Assembly (NCBI GenBank): GCA_036172665.1
Contig: CM069875.1
Span: forward strand, 25,637,806-25,701,805
Direction: 5' to 3'
Origin: Prosopocoilus inquinatus
Lineage: Eukaryota > Arthropoda > Insecta > Coleoptera > Lucanidae
Length of the DNA stretch: 64,000 nucleotides
Shown: positions 22,811-33,490 of the stretch, in pieces
Numbering within the stretch: position 1 is the first letter of the stretch
Layout: the number at the start of each line of letters is the position of its first letter
The notes under the pieces: model-generated
What the model was told of the DNA's origin: nothing
Seen by the model: only the letters and a program-made list of their open reading frames with translations
Databases searched by the model: none
Translations under genes and position numbers: made by a program

Positions 22811-24310
22811 CTTGCACTCATATATGAACGTTAACAAAGAGTATCTCTGATAATTTTTGCAAAAACATTTCAAATGTTCCAAACTTTTCATCCATACTGT
22901 AAACAAAAATCAATAGGTCACTTACTTATACACATAATAGCACATTAAGAAACAAGTTTCAGAAGACGTGATCTTATGCGCATTCATCCAACTTTGGAAA
23001 ACTAAATGTACAAGTGCACCAAAATATTTCTTTATTTCTTATATCTTTTGTACTAGGAATATTTTTTGTATTTGTATTTTTAAGTAAGTTCATCCTGCTC
23101 TTCAGAGTTTGAATATGATTCAGAAAACGCCTGTGCCTTGCTTTTGATGGCGAAAAATAAAATTAGGAAATAAGTAGGCAATTTGATAACATGTTGTACT
23201 GTATCTAGTGTCGTTATGTTCCCTCACTTTTTCAATTAAAACTTTTTCCCCTTTTTTTCAATTTTAGGATTTCACGTCGTCATGCGTCACGAAATTGATC
23301 CGAAAACAGAAAATATGAGCGAGTGCCGACATGTAATAACACATGACATCACGTTAATGCGTGAAATGACAATAGTGCCTCTACTGTAAATGCACGTTTA
23401 TGAAAGAGTGGGTCTCATCAAATTTCACATGAGTTTATGTCACGTGATAATAATAGAAATAACACCTTTAGTGACATTAGTTGACCCTTAAAATAATTTC
23501 AAGCAAATGTGAGTTTAGAAATTATGCTTTTAATTACATATTTTGTGAGCTTATAAAGAATTTTAGTTATGTTTATAATTTTCGTAGCTAACAAATAAAA
23601 GTGATTTTAAATACATAATTTTGAGGTAACTTATTATGTGTAATTTGAGATTTGAACAAACAAATGCAGTCGCGTAGGTTGCCACCAACCTGACAAAATA
23701 AAATTTCGAGTGTTTTAACGGACTACTTTATGAAGCCCAAAAGCTTTGCCCAGATGACTCATTTGAGTTTCATGATGTAATCCATTAAAGCACCAAAATG
23801 AAAATACATTCATATCAGGTTTCAAAATAACGCTGAAATAATGAAAACAACGTGTTTCAAATTTAACCAGCCAGTGGAAATTATCAGAAACATTTTTTTT
23901 AAATCGCCGTAATGAATTAGAAATGTACACCGCTCTAGAATGGATTGTAAGAAAATTCTAAAACGTTTTTAAAACACATACGCTGGTAAAAAAATTGCCG
24001 CCGCATTCGACAAAAATGTGGAAAAGTAAACTTGAAAAGGGCTCGCTCTCGAACATTTGCACGAAGGTACAATAAACTGGCGGGCTTTCATGAATGAAGA
24101 GTAACCGAACAAGCAGCCGAAAAAGGAGGGCGTGTATGCAAAGCAGCTACGAAATATCACCGTACGTAATTGGGTCACGATAATACGCGGAAGGTTCGCA
24201 TGTGACTATAAATTTGGAAAAAATCAAATTGAAAGTAAAATTTCGGCGAATAAATTTGAATAACTTAAAGGAACAGGAAAAACAATTTTAATATATTTAC
24301 CTGTTGGCAA
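22811..24310. other. No gene recognised
   Basis: 23,700-24,180 is less AT-rich and has two minus-strand open frames (23,715-23,930 and 23,969-24,178), but neither shows a recognisable domain. The rest is AT-rich, stop-laden sequence. Confidence 0.4.
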
Positions 24311-24313
24311 AAA

Positions 24314-25387
24314 TGTTAGGCAAAAATGTTATGTGCTTGCGGAAATATTCTCATACGTTGAAATAAACCAATAAAAACTTCTTTAAAGCAAAAGAACTCA
24401 ATAGAACCATAGACGCATTCTCTTGGTGAAAAATTGAGAGATCTAGGCGGCAGTAGTAAAAGGTCAAAGAAGTTCATCGTGGTTCCTCCAATACGCGTTA
24501 TCTTGCTGGAAGACATAGTTTTCTAGTCGCTACAAGTTCATTAGCGTTGAGCAGTCATGTCTTGAATTACCACCAAAGGAGTCCTATTTCCGTAAGTAAA
24601 GGCACTCCACACCATAACACCAATAGTTCGATGGAAACGGAAAATCCAACGTTCCGCCGTTCATCACGTGACCCTCTGCCTGCCGTCATGCATCTTGCTG
24701 AACACTACATTTTTTCCAGTCGATTGTTCCAGCAGAATCTTTCCATATACCAATCCTTTGAGGAGTCAAAACAAAATTGGATAAGAACGCAACCCAATAG
24801 CCATCATACGATGGTCGATCATACGCGTTGTTATCCCTCTAAACTATTGATCAAAAGTTGATCTGATACTAGAAAATCGGTTTTTTAAGGCCATAATTGA
24901 AGACATTGCTGCAACAAAAGGATACGTCCAAAATGCTAGTTTTAGGTAAATTAAAAGAAACGTTTTAATAATTTACTATTGAAAATAAATTAAGTAGGGA
25001 GATAAGTCCTAACAGTCAATTTAGGCAACATGCTATACCAGAAAATCTTCCGTTATTGCTCCAAACGATGAAGCAATATAGATTGGTTTAAAAACCGGTG
25101 ATATCTCAATTTGAAGACAATTGGATTATGCCCTTGTTGCAGCAAAATGTTCAATTCTGGGGCGGTGATCCTTCGCTTCTTATGTTCATCTTCAGCCCCG
25201 GTTTCTTTTCAGCGTCGTTCTGAATCTTTTCTAGCCCACGACTAGCGACATTTCATAACGGTGTATTGGTTTCGGTTAAGACGATTTGCAATTTCTCGAA
25301 ATGAGAAATCATCTTCAAGTCAACAATCCTTCCTCGTATTCGCTCAATTGAAATTAAATAGTACATCCGTCGTCTTAGGCTAGGCAT
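24314..25387 (-). pseudogene. Decayed Tc1-like (IS630-Tc1-mariner) transposase
   Basis: Read on the minus strand, a start at 25,387 leads into RGRIVDLKDDFSFREIANRL, the helix-turn-helix DNA-binding region of Tc1-like transposases. Further on (about 24,640) comes GVMVWSAFTYGNRTPLVVIQ. Then YVFQQDNA near 24,500 carries the second catalytic aspartate region, and NFFDLLLLPPRSLNFSPREC matches the block around the last acidic residue. C-terminal FQRMRIFPQAH ends near 24,314. Several frameshifts and stops split it, so it is dead. Terminal inverted repeats were not identified. Confidence 0.75.
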
Positions 25388-25446
25388 TATCAACTGTTCG
25401 TCAAAAAAAATGGTGATTTTCACAGCTCCCGAAGGTACTTCCTTAC

Positions 25447-25797
25447 ATATCTACACGTTCAGATTCTTGGTTTGTTAAATGGAGAAAGAAGTGTCGAGTC
25501 AGCCGTTCACTTTTGTAGCGTATCTCTCTCATCTCGTTTTGCAACAAATTACCAATAAACTGTCTGACACTTTGTAGAAATTTTACATCAAAATTAACAT
25601 CAATTTTGATTGCTGTGGATCGTTCGAGCATTCCCTTACGGCCTTGTGACCTTACTGTCATATTTAGGATTTCTTCAGTAGGGCAGTAGCTCGACAACTC
25701 CAACGCAATCTCACCGACCTGACAATTTGTTTTATTTCGGAATCGACCACACATGACGATAATAGGTCGTTGCGACACCGCGTAGTCGATTCTTGAC
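25447..25797 (-). CDS. Candidate internal exon, unknown protein
   Basis: The minus strand is open for about 116 codons. At its upstream edge is an acceptor-like TTTTAG|G, and at its downstream edge GATAT|GTAAGG, a good splice donor that overlaps the frame's stop. The peptide has mixed composition (MCGRFRNKTNCQVGEIALEL, later RQFIGNLLQNEMREI) and is not AT-driven. It sits just upstream of the Tc1-like pseudogene on the same strand. It could be a real exon, part of an unrecognised element, or chance. No domain was recognised. Confidence 0.25.
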
Positions 25798-26269
25798 CTA
25801 AAATTGTGTGAGAATGAAAAATGTCAAACAATTTCCTGCTTAAAAATCATAACAATATTACTGTGAAATTTGAAAATTAAAAAATAGGAATACAATATTT
25901 AATATCACGCTCGTTTTGCTTGCATTCGATTTCTCGGACATCGCTTGAACGGCAGTTTCAGCGTCATTTGGAGCTTCTCAGCCGCAAAGTCAGCACAATT
26001 TCACCGACGCGGTTCTAATATCTCAAAACAGATATTGTTTAACTTTATTCTTAGATTTTGAACAGCAATTCAAGAAAGAAAACAGAACTTTTTTGGAGAA
26101 ACTGAAACATTATTGGAATATTTAATTTAACACAGCCTGGAAATGGTTTGATTTCAGTTATATGTGAAAAGTTAAATTTAAGATTTGTGTTTTTATTGAA
26201 ATTGAGCTTGAAATTAAGCATGGTGTTCCATAAGAAACAATTCTGGAACCGTTCCGTTTATTAAGTAAA

Positions 26270-26455
26270 ATAATAATGTTATACCTACACACTATTGCTA
26301 ACTTTGTTATTATTGGAGCTACGAAGTCGTTTAAATTATCAAATATGAACTGTTTTTACTCGGGATTACAGTTATGATATCAAAGAAACAGTTGCGCGTC
26401 GCATTCTCAAAATACCTGTGTAAAGTTTTCTTTAATGGAACACCCTGTATTTTCT
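26270..26455 (-). mobile_element. TACAGGGTG-type MITE, copy 1
   Basis: This stretch is the inverted counterpart of 27,226-27,422. It shares ACACTATTGCTAACTT, GGAGCTACGAAGTCGTTTAA and the terminus AATGGAACACCCTGTA. The other terminus is lost. Confidence 0.6.
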
Positions 26456-26469
26456 ATTGGCAAATAAAA

Positions 26470-27225
26470 GAACATCAAATTCTAAATACAGTCACTCTTT
26501 ACAATTTGACGCTTAAACGATTAATAAAGGAGTGATTACTATATTTGTATTTATCACAAAATAATAATTGAAAATTCGCGGCAAATCGGATAAATTGCGA
26601 TAAGGTACTCTAGTATAATAGCGATTTCGGCACTAATTGAGGCCTTCTTACGCTTAATTGTGAACTACAGCTTAGTCTTCTAAGCTATCATTCACATGTC
26701 ACTGCAGACACAGTTACCATGTTGCATCATGTTGAAGTTAGCTTCAAGTTGACTAGATGATCTTTTTAAGCATCCTTTGTTTGACTACTTCGGCCCTAAT
26801 TGGAGCAAATGTGATTAAATGTTATTCCAATTACAAATAAGGCAAGGTAAATAGTAATTAATAATAATACGCAATAATACACAACAGCATCGCCGTTAAT
26901 TACATTATTATTACCCCCAGTTAAAAGCCAAAATCTGGTCGCACGGTGTCATGGCTCAAGCACTGTCCATGCGTAAGTCGACCGGATCGGTCACATTTCG
27001 ATGCAATTCTCGAACTGCTCTTCTGCTGATGGAACCTCAAAAACCGCCAAGATCGCTATGAGTATCCTATTGCAGTTCGACCGCAAATTTTTAATGAAAA
27101 TTTTTTGTAAATGATTAATGCAAATATCACAATAACTCCTGTATTATTATATTATTCATTTAAGTAAGAAACAGTGAAGAGTAATTTGTATTTAGAATTT
27201 AGTGTTCTTTCATGCCCCAAGAAAA
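26470..27225. other. No gene recognised
   Basis: The spacer between two inverted MITE copies. 26,930-27,060 is GC-richer and includes a splice-donor-like GTAAGT at 26,973, but no frame could be supported. Confidence 0.35.
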
Positions 27226-27422
27226 AATACAAGCTGTTCCATTAAAGAAAACTTTACATACGCAAATATTTTGAAAATACGATGGGAAATTGTTTTTTTT
27301 TTATATATCACCACTGTAATCCTGAGTAAAAACAGTTAATTTTTGCTAAGTTAAACGACTTCATAGCTCCAATAATAACGAAGTTAGCAATAGTGTGGCA
27401 GTAACTTTGATCACCCTGTATA
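27226..27422 (+). mobile_element. TACAGGGTG-type MITE, copy 2
   Basis: Runs from a degenerate left end (ACAAGCTGTTCCATTAAAG) to a right end GATCACCCTGTA followed by TA. It is the inverse of the copy at 26,270-26,455. About 195 bp, non-coding. Confidence 0.6.
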
Positions 27423-27630
27423 CTAAATTACTTATAAATCAGTTTCGATTATTTCAGCCCTATTTTGGGCTTCTTCGAGAAAAACTTTTGTTGTAGAAGT
27501 TGTTGAAGATTGTGAAATTTGCTTATTTACAGAAAATAAAGTAAGTACTGCATACAAAAAGTGAGGAGAAAATATTTTTATTCAGATAAAGAATGTAGAG
27601 TTGGACAACATTTATAAATAATTGTTAATA

Positions 27631-28391
27631 CAGGGAAGGGCAAAAGTATGGAACCAGCTTAATATTTTGAAAACTGTTTGATGTATCTGTTTAAAATTTG
27701 GTATGTGATTCAGAATTAATAAGACCTACATTACCAATTTATTTTAATTGTTTATCTGCTCTTGTTTCTGAGATCCAACGCCTATTGGTTTTTTTTTTTT
27801 TAATGACAACCTGCTGATTTTTTCCTTTTATTTAATACTTCGTTTAATTCCCTAAATGACCACATAAAAATATTTATCCATTGCATAAGAAAATTTTCGA
27901 GAAAATAACATTTGAATGAAAAAGTTAGGAAAAATGGTTTACGTTAATACTCGATATTTGTTTTCGTGTTCTTAAGGCAATTTTTATTTAACTTTTCTTT
28001 AGTTCTATCTTAAAGGCAGCTCGTAATCTTGTAGCCTTCTAGTCTTTTTGTTAAAACTAGTACTGTTCCGAATATCAACCAATAAACCATTTTTCCTAAG
28101 TTTTTCATTCAAATGTTATTTTCTCGAAAATTTTCTTATGTAACAGATACATATTTTTATGTGGTCGTTTAGAGAATTAAACTAACTATTAAATAAGGAG
28201 AAAAAATCAGCAGATTGTCATTTAAAAAAAAATCAAGTAGGCGTTGGATCTCAGAAACAAGAGCAGATAAACAATTGAAACAAATTGGTAATGTAGGTCT
28301 TATTGACTCTAAACCATACACCAATTTTCAAATAGAGACGTCAAAGAGTTTTCGAAATATTAAGCCGGTTCCATACTTTTGCCCTTCCCTG
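27631..28391. mobile_element. Palindromic element with ~310-bp arms (TA target)
   Basis: The left end CAGGGAAGGGCAAAAGTATG is mirrored at the right end by CATACTTTTGCCCTTCCCTG, with TA on both sides (27,629-27,630 and 28,392-28,393). Arms match closely over about 310 bp, including GAGATCCAACGCCTA and its inverse near 28,240. The frame at 28,215-28,463 lies in the arm and end and is an artefact. A transcript of either strand would fold into a long hairpin. Confidence 0.8.
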
Positions 28392-28869
28392 TATAATAAT
28401 CATTTGCCTGCAAATATCAGCATATTTTCCCTTTATTTATTTTTTATTTTTATTTATTCCTAATTCTATGGGAGTCTTCTCTATGATTCAAAACACTTCA
28501 AATGCATTTACAGATTATTTATCCTGACGCTTATAAAATACGTTCAATAAAATCCATTATCAGGAAGCCTCTGAACTTGCTTTTATTTTTTGATGGCACG
28601 TTGTAGCTCAGCATGCCGTTAAAAAATAAAAACAAATTCAGAGCTTTCTTGATAACGGATTCATTTCTGCAAACTGACAATTGGATTTCAGAAAATGGCA
28701 CTTACAATTAGCAGGTTTGGTATTTCCCGTCTTCAATTATTACAAATTTAGTTGAAATCGTGATATTTCATTAAAAAGCCAAAGGTTAGGGCCACCTGTA
28801 CATATAATGTAATTTTTATTTTTAAGTGGAAAATTGTCTGGCATTAACCCGATTTAATTTTCATTGTGA

Positions 28870-29058
28870 GTGGGTAGTTTACTCGACACGCTATCCGCAA
28901 TATTTGCATCTACGCCATCATTAACACGCGATGACTTGAAACAATTATGTAGAAGTATTGACAATCAGCGTGACGAAATTAATAGAAAATGCGTTGCTAG
29001 AAAATCTCTGAAAGTAAATCTAACCAGATCAAAATTTTCGACAATATCTTCTATCAGT
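28870..29058 (+). other. Short open frame of unknown nature
   Basis: The frame starts at a GTG directly after a stop and reads LLDTLSAIFASTPSLTRDDL, then polar helical sequence. Its composition looks protein-like, but no start, splice site or family can be supported. It abuts the tandem hammerhead repeat. Confidence 0.15.
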
Positions 29059-29099
29059 AAATTTGGATTTGACTCCTAACCACAATATGTTTTTTTAAA

Positions 29100-29144
29100 A
29101 ACTAAATACGTATTTCGGCAGTTACGCTACCATCTTCAATAGTT
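29100..29144 (-). ncRNA. Hammerhead-like ribozyme, unit 1 (core mutated)
   Basis: Same architecture as the unit 2 copy: helix I AACTA/TAGTT is intact, helix II is GGTAGC/ACTGCC with five workable pairs, then GAA and the ATACGTAT palindrome. The core reads TTGAAGA instead of CTGAAGA. The first invariant C is replaced, which should abolish or strongly reduce cleavage. Confidence 0.6.
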
Positions 29145-29265
29145 GCGACTTCTATCCTACTAAATCACATGATCAGAATAGAAGATATTGTTTAATGTAT
29201 TGGAGACTGTGGTTTGTCTAACAATAAATTTGGATTTGACTCCTAGCCACAATATGTTTTTTTTA

Positions 29266-29310
29266 AACTAAATACGTATTTCGGCAGCTATGCTGCCATC
29301 TTCAGTAGTT
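29266..29310 (-). ncRNA. Hammerhead ribozyme-like fold, unit 2 (near complete)
   Basis: On the minus strand, in order: helix I 5' strand AACTA (29,310-29,306), core CTGAAGA (29,305-29,299), one spacer T (29,298), helix II GGCAGC (29,297-29,292), loop ATA, helix II GCTGCC (29,288-29,283), GAA (29,282-29,280), the self-complementary ATACGTAT (29,279-29,272) as helix III, cleavage base T (29,271), and helix I 3' strand TAGTT (29,270-29,266). Helix I (5 bp) and helix II (6 bp) pair perfectly, and all invariant core bases are present. Two features depart from the textbook fold: the unpaired spacer before helix II, and a helix III that can only form well between two copies. Confidence 0.7.
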
Positions 29311-29494
29311 GCGACTTCTATCCTACTAAATGACATGATTAAGTTAATTTACAATATTAATAGCAAAGACAGTTGCAAGGAAATATTTGTTCGTGAAAAA
29401 TTATGACGTTTAATTCTACATTCATATACAAATGTTAAAATTTAAGTAGTTTCTTAAAGTATAGTAACTGTCATGCGTATAATATACGATTTAG

Positions 29495-29917
29495 AAAGAT
29501 CTTGTTGTTCCAGAGTATGCCAGTGTATTCTATGAAAGAAGAACTCTCTTCAATAACATTCCCCAGATTATAAAAGACGTTAAATCAGTTCGTACGTTCA
29601 AAAATAAACTAAAATCTTATGTTGTTAATAAACAACTTCTTTTACAATATTAAAAAAAATACTGATTAGTAGCTTATTTTAATATTACTTTACACGTACT
29701 TACGTATACCATGCGTTTTTTTTTTGTATGTATTTGTCATATAGCAACTGTGTATATTTTTAGAAAAAAAAACATCAACATTATTATTACTATTATTTAC
29801 ATTTTTATTTCTTTGTCTTTTGTCTTCTTAAGTTCTATTATGTATTTTCTTTTCAATACGTTGACCTAACTTATTTCACTAGGTGAACATGAAGCTTAAT
29901 AAATTGATTGATTGACT
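29495..29917 (+). mobile_element. LINE 3' end, 5'-truncated
   Basis: 29,495-29,653 encodes the last 52 residues of a non-LTR reverse transcriptase protein (YERRTLFNNIPQIIKDVKSV, then FKNKLKSYVVNK, stop). The typical LINE C-terminus has the form 'LFN-LP-I' followed by FK-KLK. About 250 bp of 3' UTR follow, ending in a polyadenylation-like AATAAA and a short (ATTG)n tail at 29,901-29,917, as in Jockey/CR1-group elements. 5' truncation is normal for LINE insertions. Confidence 0.65.
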
Positions 29918-30359
29918 GAATCTATATCTTTATGGTAGATTTTTACTAAGAATAATTTTAAGTATTGCCAAAGTAAGATCGAAATATTGATACTTCAAAC
30001 ATCAAAACATTTATTAGTAAAGCTGATTATGCTCATCTCCAATGTTTGGATTGGAAATGATCATCGGGTACCTAATAAAAATTATACAAAAGTACAAAGT
30101 AAACAAAAAAGATTTTAAATGAATACTTGAGAAATGCCGCGTTTCATTCCCGCGTCCCATCCCTATAACTCATGGAACTCATTAGATGCGCACCTTAATT
30201 ACGTATAATTAATTAAACTCAATTTATCATTATGTACGGATATTTTACATGCAAGGAGTACTTCTATCTAATCCAAGGCGAATATCACTTTTCCAAGCTT
30301 TCGTTATGTGCAGACGTATTTGTGGTGCTTCCAAAAATAACTAAAACTCAATACTGATT

Positions 30360-30495
30360 AAGTCATTCCATCTCAAAATCAACCCAACTACAATCACAAG
30401 CAAAAAATTAAAAAAATTAAAAATATATATATATAAAAGTTAAAATTCAATTTTAGATTAAATAAGGTAAATCCAACTCAACTGAATTTAATCTA
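30360..30495 (+). repeat. ~119-bp satellite, left part
   Basis: AATCAACCCAACTACAATC and AATCCAACTCAACTGAATTT words match the satellite on the far side of the mariner-like element (32,370-32,900). This indicates one array split by the insertion. Confidence 0.5.
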
Positions 30496-32369
30496 TATAC
30501 CGGCTGTTTGAAATTGAGTATGCACTAAAGGAATCTCCTAAGCCGTAAGAGATACAAATTCGGTTAAATGGAAGAAAAGTTGCACGAATCAATGCCTAAT
30601 TCGTATCCATTGAGAGAATGAATTTTTTCTTATTTCTTCTTGAGATATTAATAAAAATGTAAAAAAATCCATTTTCTTTTTCTCTCTATATCTCTTTTAT
30701 TATACATGATTTTGAAATTCTGATTTAACTTTCTACAGGCACTTTTTGAGTCTGCTTTGAATGGGAGTAACAGAATTGAAGTCAATTGTTTCGTCTTTCC
30801 ACGACCATCATCAGTTTCGATTTTTTTAAATACAACTTATGTTTTTTTATTCTTCCATTCGATAGCATTTCTTTCTTTTGATTGTAATGATATATCACAC
30901 TTAATAGTTGATATTAATTTGAAACTTAAATGATTCAGATGTTATATGAAAATTTTATTTAACACATAATTTCAATTTCCTAGCTGTAGTGTAAATTATA
31001 ATAAACTATTTAGTTTTAGTTTTTCTGTATTTTTATTTTAATAATGCACTGCATTTACGAAAATGAATTTTTACCAACAAATATCTAGTGGTTCTAATAA
31101 AACTTGCTAGATTAGTATCTCAGCTTTGGTATAAGAATGAAAAAGCCTAGTTTTTAATTTTGACTTTTTTTTAATTTCTTTACAACTCAGTGGCTCTCAA
31201 CACTTCACTATCTTTATTTTTTTTAATATGGTTAAGTCCAAAAATGGAACTAAATATTGTCACTCGTTTTGACCAGTTGAAGTTTGGTTATATCGGGACC
31301 ATAATCCATAATTTAAACACGGTAAAGTAGGCTTTATATTTTGGACAATAAAACAGTGACTAGCATTAAGATAAATAATAAGCAGGAACTAAGAAGGCGA
31401 ATATTAGATTATTACAGAAATATTTCGCGAATTCATGTTCGACGCGCTAGACAACACATAGGATTAAGGACGAATGTATGTCTTGAAAACAGTGGAGGAC
31501 ATTTCGAGGATTCACTTTAATTTATTTATTTCATTTTATTTATTTCACAAACTCACAATCCTCTTCTATAATTTTTATTCAACTTATTTATTTTGTTCTT
31601 GTAATTTAATATGTTTATACTGCTATTTATTTGGTTTGTGTTAACTACCTAATATCATTTTGTCAATATTTATTGATTTTTCCTCTTCCGACAACTGAAT
31701 GTTAGTTGCTAATACTTAACAAATAAAAAAAGTGGTTAGGAATAAATTTACTTATTAAGAAAAACAAGACGAAACTGTATCAGTCTTTCTTGTCGTATTC
31801 TAACTTTGCTTGAAAAAAAGATATTAAGTATTATACTCACTGAAATCACCAGAAAAATTCTATTGACTGGAATAGTAAAAAGATAAGAAAATGAACCAAA
31901 AATTTAAATAAAATTTTCATATAAAATCTGAATTATTCAAGTTTCAAATTAATATCAACTATTAAGAGTGATATATCATTACAATCAGGAGAAAAAATGC
32001 TATCGAAGAGAACAATAAAAAAACATAAGGTGTATTTAAAAAATCGAAACTGATGATGATCGTGGAAAGACGAAACGTTCGACTTCAATTCTATTACCCC
32101 TAATTCGAAGCAGAATCAAAAAGTGCCTGTAGAAAGTTAAATCGGAATTTCAAAATTATGTACAATAAAAGAGATACAAAGAGAAAAAGAAAATATATTT
32201 TCTTTACATTTTTATTAATATCTCAAGAAGAAATAATAAAAAAATCATTCTGTTGATGAATATGAGTTAGACATTGATTCGTGCAACTTTTCTTCCATTT
32301 AACCATATTTGTATCTCTTACGGTTTAGGAGATCCCTTCAGTGCACACCCAATTTGAAACAGCGGTATA
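30496..32369. mobile_element. Palindromic mariner-like element ML1, copy 2
   Basis: The left end TATACCGGCTGTTTGAAATT is mirrored by AATTTGAAACAGCGGTATA at the right end. Inverted arms of about 500 bp match well: AGTTGATATTAATTTGAAAC on the left is mirrored by the GTTTCAAATTAATATCAACT region near 31,940. The middle carries a transposase C-terminal remnant. At 1,874 bp it is longer than copy 1 (1,280 bp), which lost part of one arm. It interrupts a tandem satellite. Confidence 0.8.
31398..31520 (+). pseudogene. Mariner/Tc1-type transposase C-terminal remnant
   Basis: The frame reads RILDYYRNISRIHVRRARQ, then NVCLENSGGHFEDSL and a stop. It is homologous to 11,589-11,696. The GGHFE tail and arginine-rich stretch match the end of insect mariner/Tc1-superfamily transposases. 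The rest of the gene is missing from both copies, so they were mobilised in trans if at all. Confidence 0.5.
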
Positions 32370-32900
32370 CATACAATTCCCAAAAGAAATAAAAACAAAT
32401 TTGAAATGTTAAAAATTAAATAGGAAAATTTTTACGAATTCAATGAAAGTCAAACCCATCTCAAGTTGAACCCATCCAAAACAAGCAGAAGTCAATACAA
32501 ATTCGGCTTAAAGCGATCTCAAGGTCAACTCAATTCATCTGAAGTAAACCCAAGTATGTCTAGCCCAGAGGAAAATAATTTTGAAAAATTTGGAGTAGGT
32601 AAAGTTAAGTTGTTGAAAATTAAAGAATTTAAATTCAATGCAAATCAAGTCTAAGGAATTCTGAAGAGCAACCCAACTCGATCTAAATAAGAAGAATCCA
32701 AGAAAAGGTTTTTTTGAATTAAAAATTATTAAAAACTGAATAAAAGTCAAGTTAAAAGCAATCTCAAGGTTAACCCAACCCAACTACACTTAACCTCAGC
32801 ACGTCCAAAAAAGTTTAAAGAACTAAAGTTGTTAAACATTTTAAAATGTAAACTGAAATTGAATATAAAGCGATTTCAAGGTCAACTCTAATCAAATCAA
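32370..32900 (+). repeat. ~119-bp satellite, right part
   Basis: The word AAAGC(G/A)AT(C/T)TCAAGGT(C/T)AAC recurs near 32,513, 32,752 and 32,868 (spacings 239 and 116, i.e. about 119 per unit), with CAACCCAACTCGATC marking the intermediate unit. Short frames at 32,466-32,783 on both strands are by-products of the repeat. Confidence 0.55.
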
Positions 32901-33490
32901 TCTACTTTTTGTTTTTTTAAAGAAGAGTAACGCTATTATCACTATTCAAAGGGCTGTTAAACTTTGTTGCTGTATTAACAACCAAACATAAAACTGTGTG
33001 TTAAATTTTAAAGCAAAAATTTTAACAGACTCTTAATAAGTTATTGCATTACCCCCTTAATAAGCCAGAATAATGAAGTAAATAAGCTAGGCAAACTAAA
33101 ATGACCTGACGTTAAGTCTTTCTTTAATTATAGCCTCTGAAACAATATGCATGAATTAAAACGTGAGGTAAGTTAAAATTTAACATCCTGTACCGCCCTG
33201 AAAAGCGTACATTTCGCACATTTGCGGCAAAGTAAAGTCTATATGCTTGGATTAGGACCTACATGTTCTGCCTTATTGGATTCTGCTTTTAGCACCTCTT
33301 AGCAAAAGTTAAATTCAATTTGTATTAAAATATTCAAATTTGGTGGCATAATAAGTTTTAATAAATGAGGAACATCTCGAAGCAATGATTTTGTCAGATG
33401 CGACTTCTATCCTTAACAGGGCAGTGTAGCATTAGATGATTTTTTCGGACGTCTAGCTTCCAATTACAAGAAGTAATGTGAGATCATATA

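Larger units (their letters stand above)
29059..29341 (-). repeat. Tandem 167-bp duplication carrying hammerhead motifs
   Basis: Unit 1 begins at 29,059 and unit 2 at 29,226 with the same AAATTTGGATTTGACTCCTA. Identity is high through the ATACGTAT palindrome, the helix II stem and CGACTTCTATCCTACTAAAT, after which unit 2 ends near 29,341. Each unit holds one hammerhead fold on the minus strand, so a minus-strand transcript would contain two cleavage sites 166 nt apart. This fits the head-to-tail arrangement of animal retrozymes and of pseudo-LTRs in Penelope-like elements. Confidence 0.7.

Noticed and set aside
26930..27060. GC-richer stretch with a GTAAGT donor-like site
   Set aside because: Several frames are briefly open on both strands, and no acceptor, start or domain distinguishes one of them.
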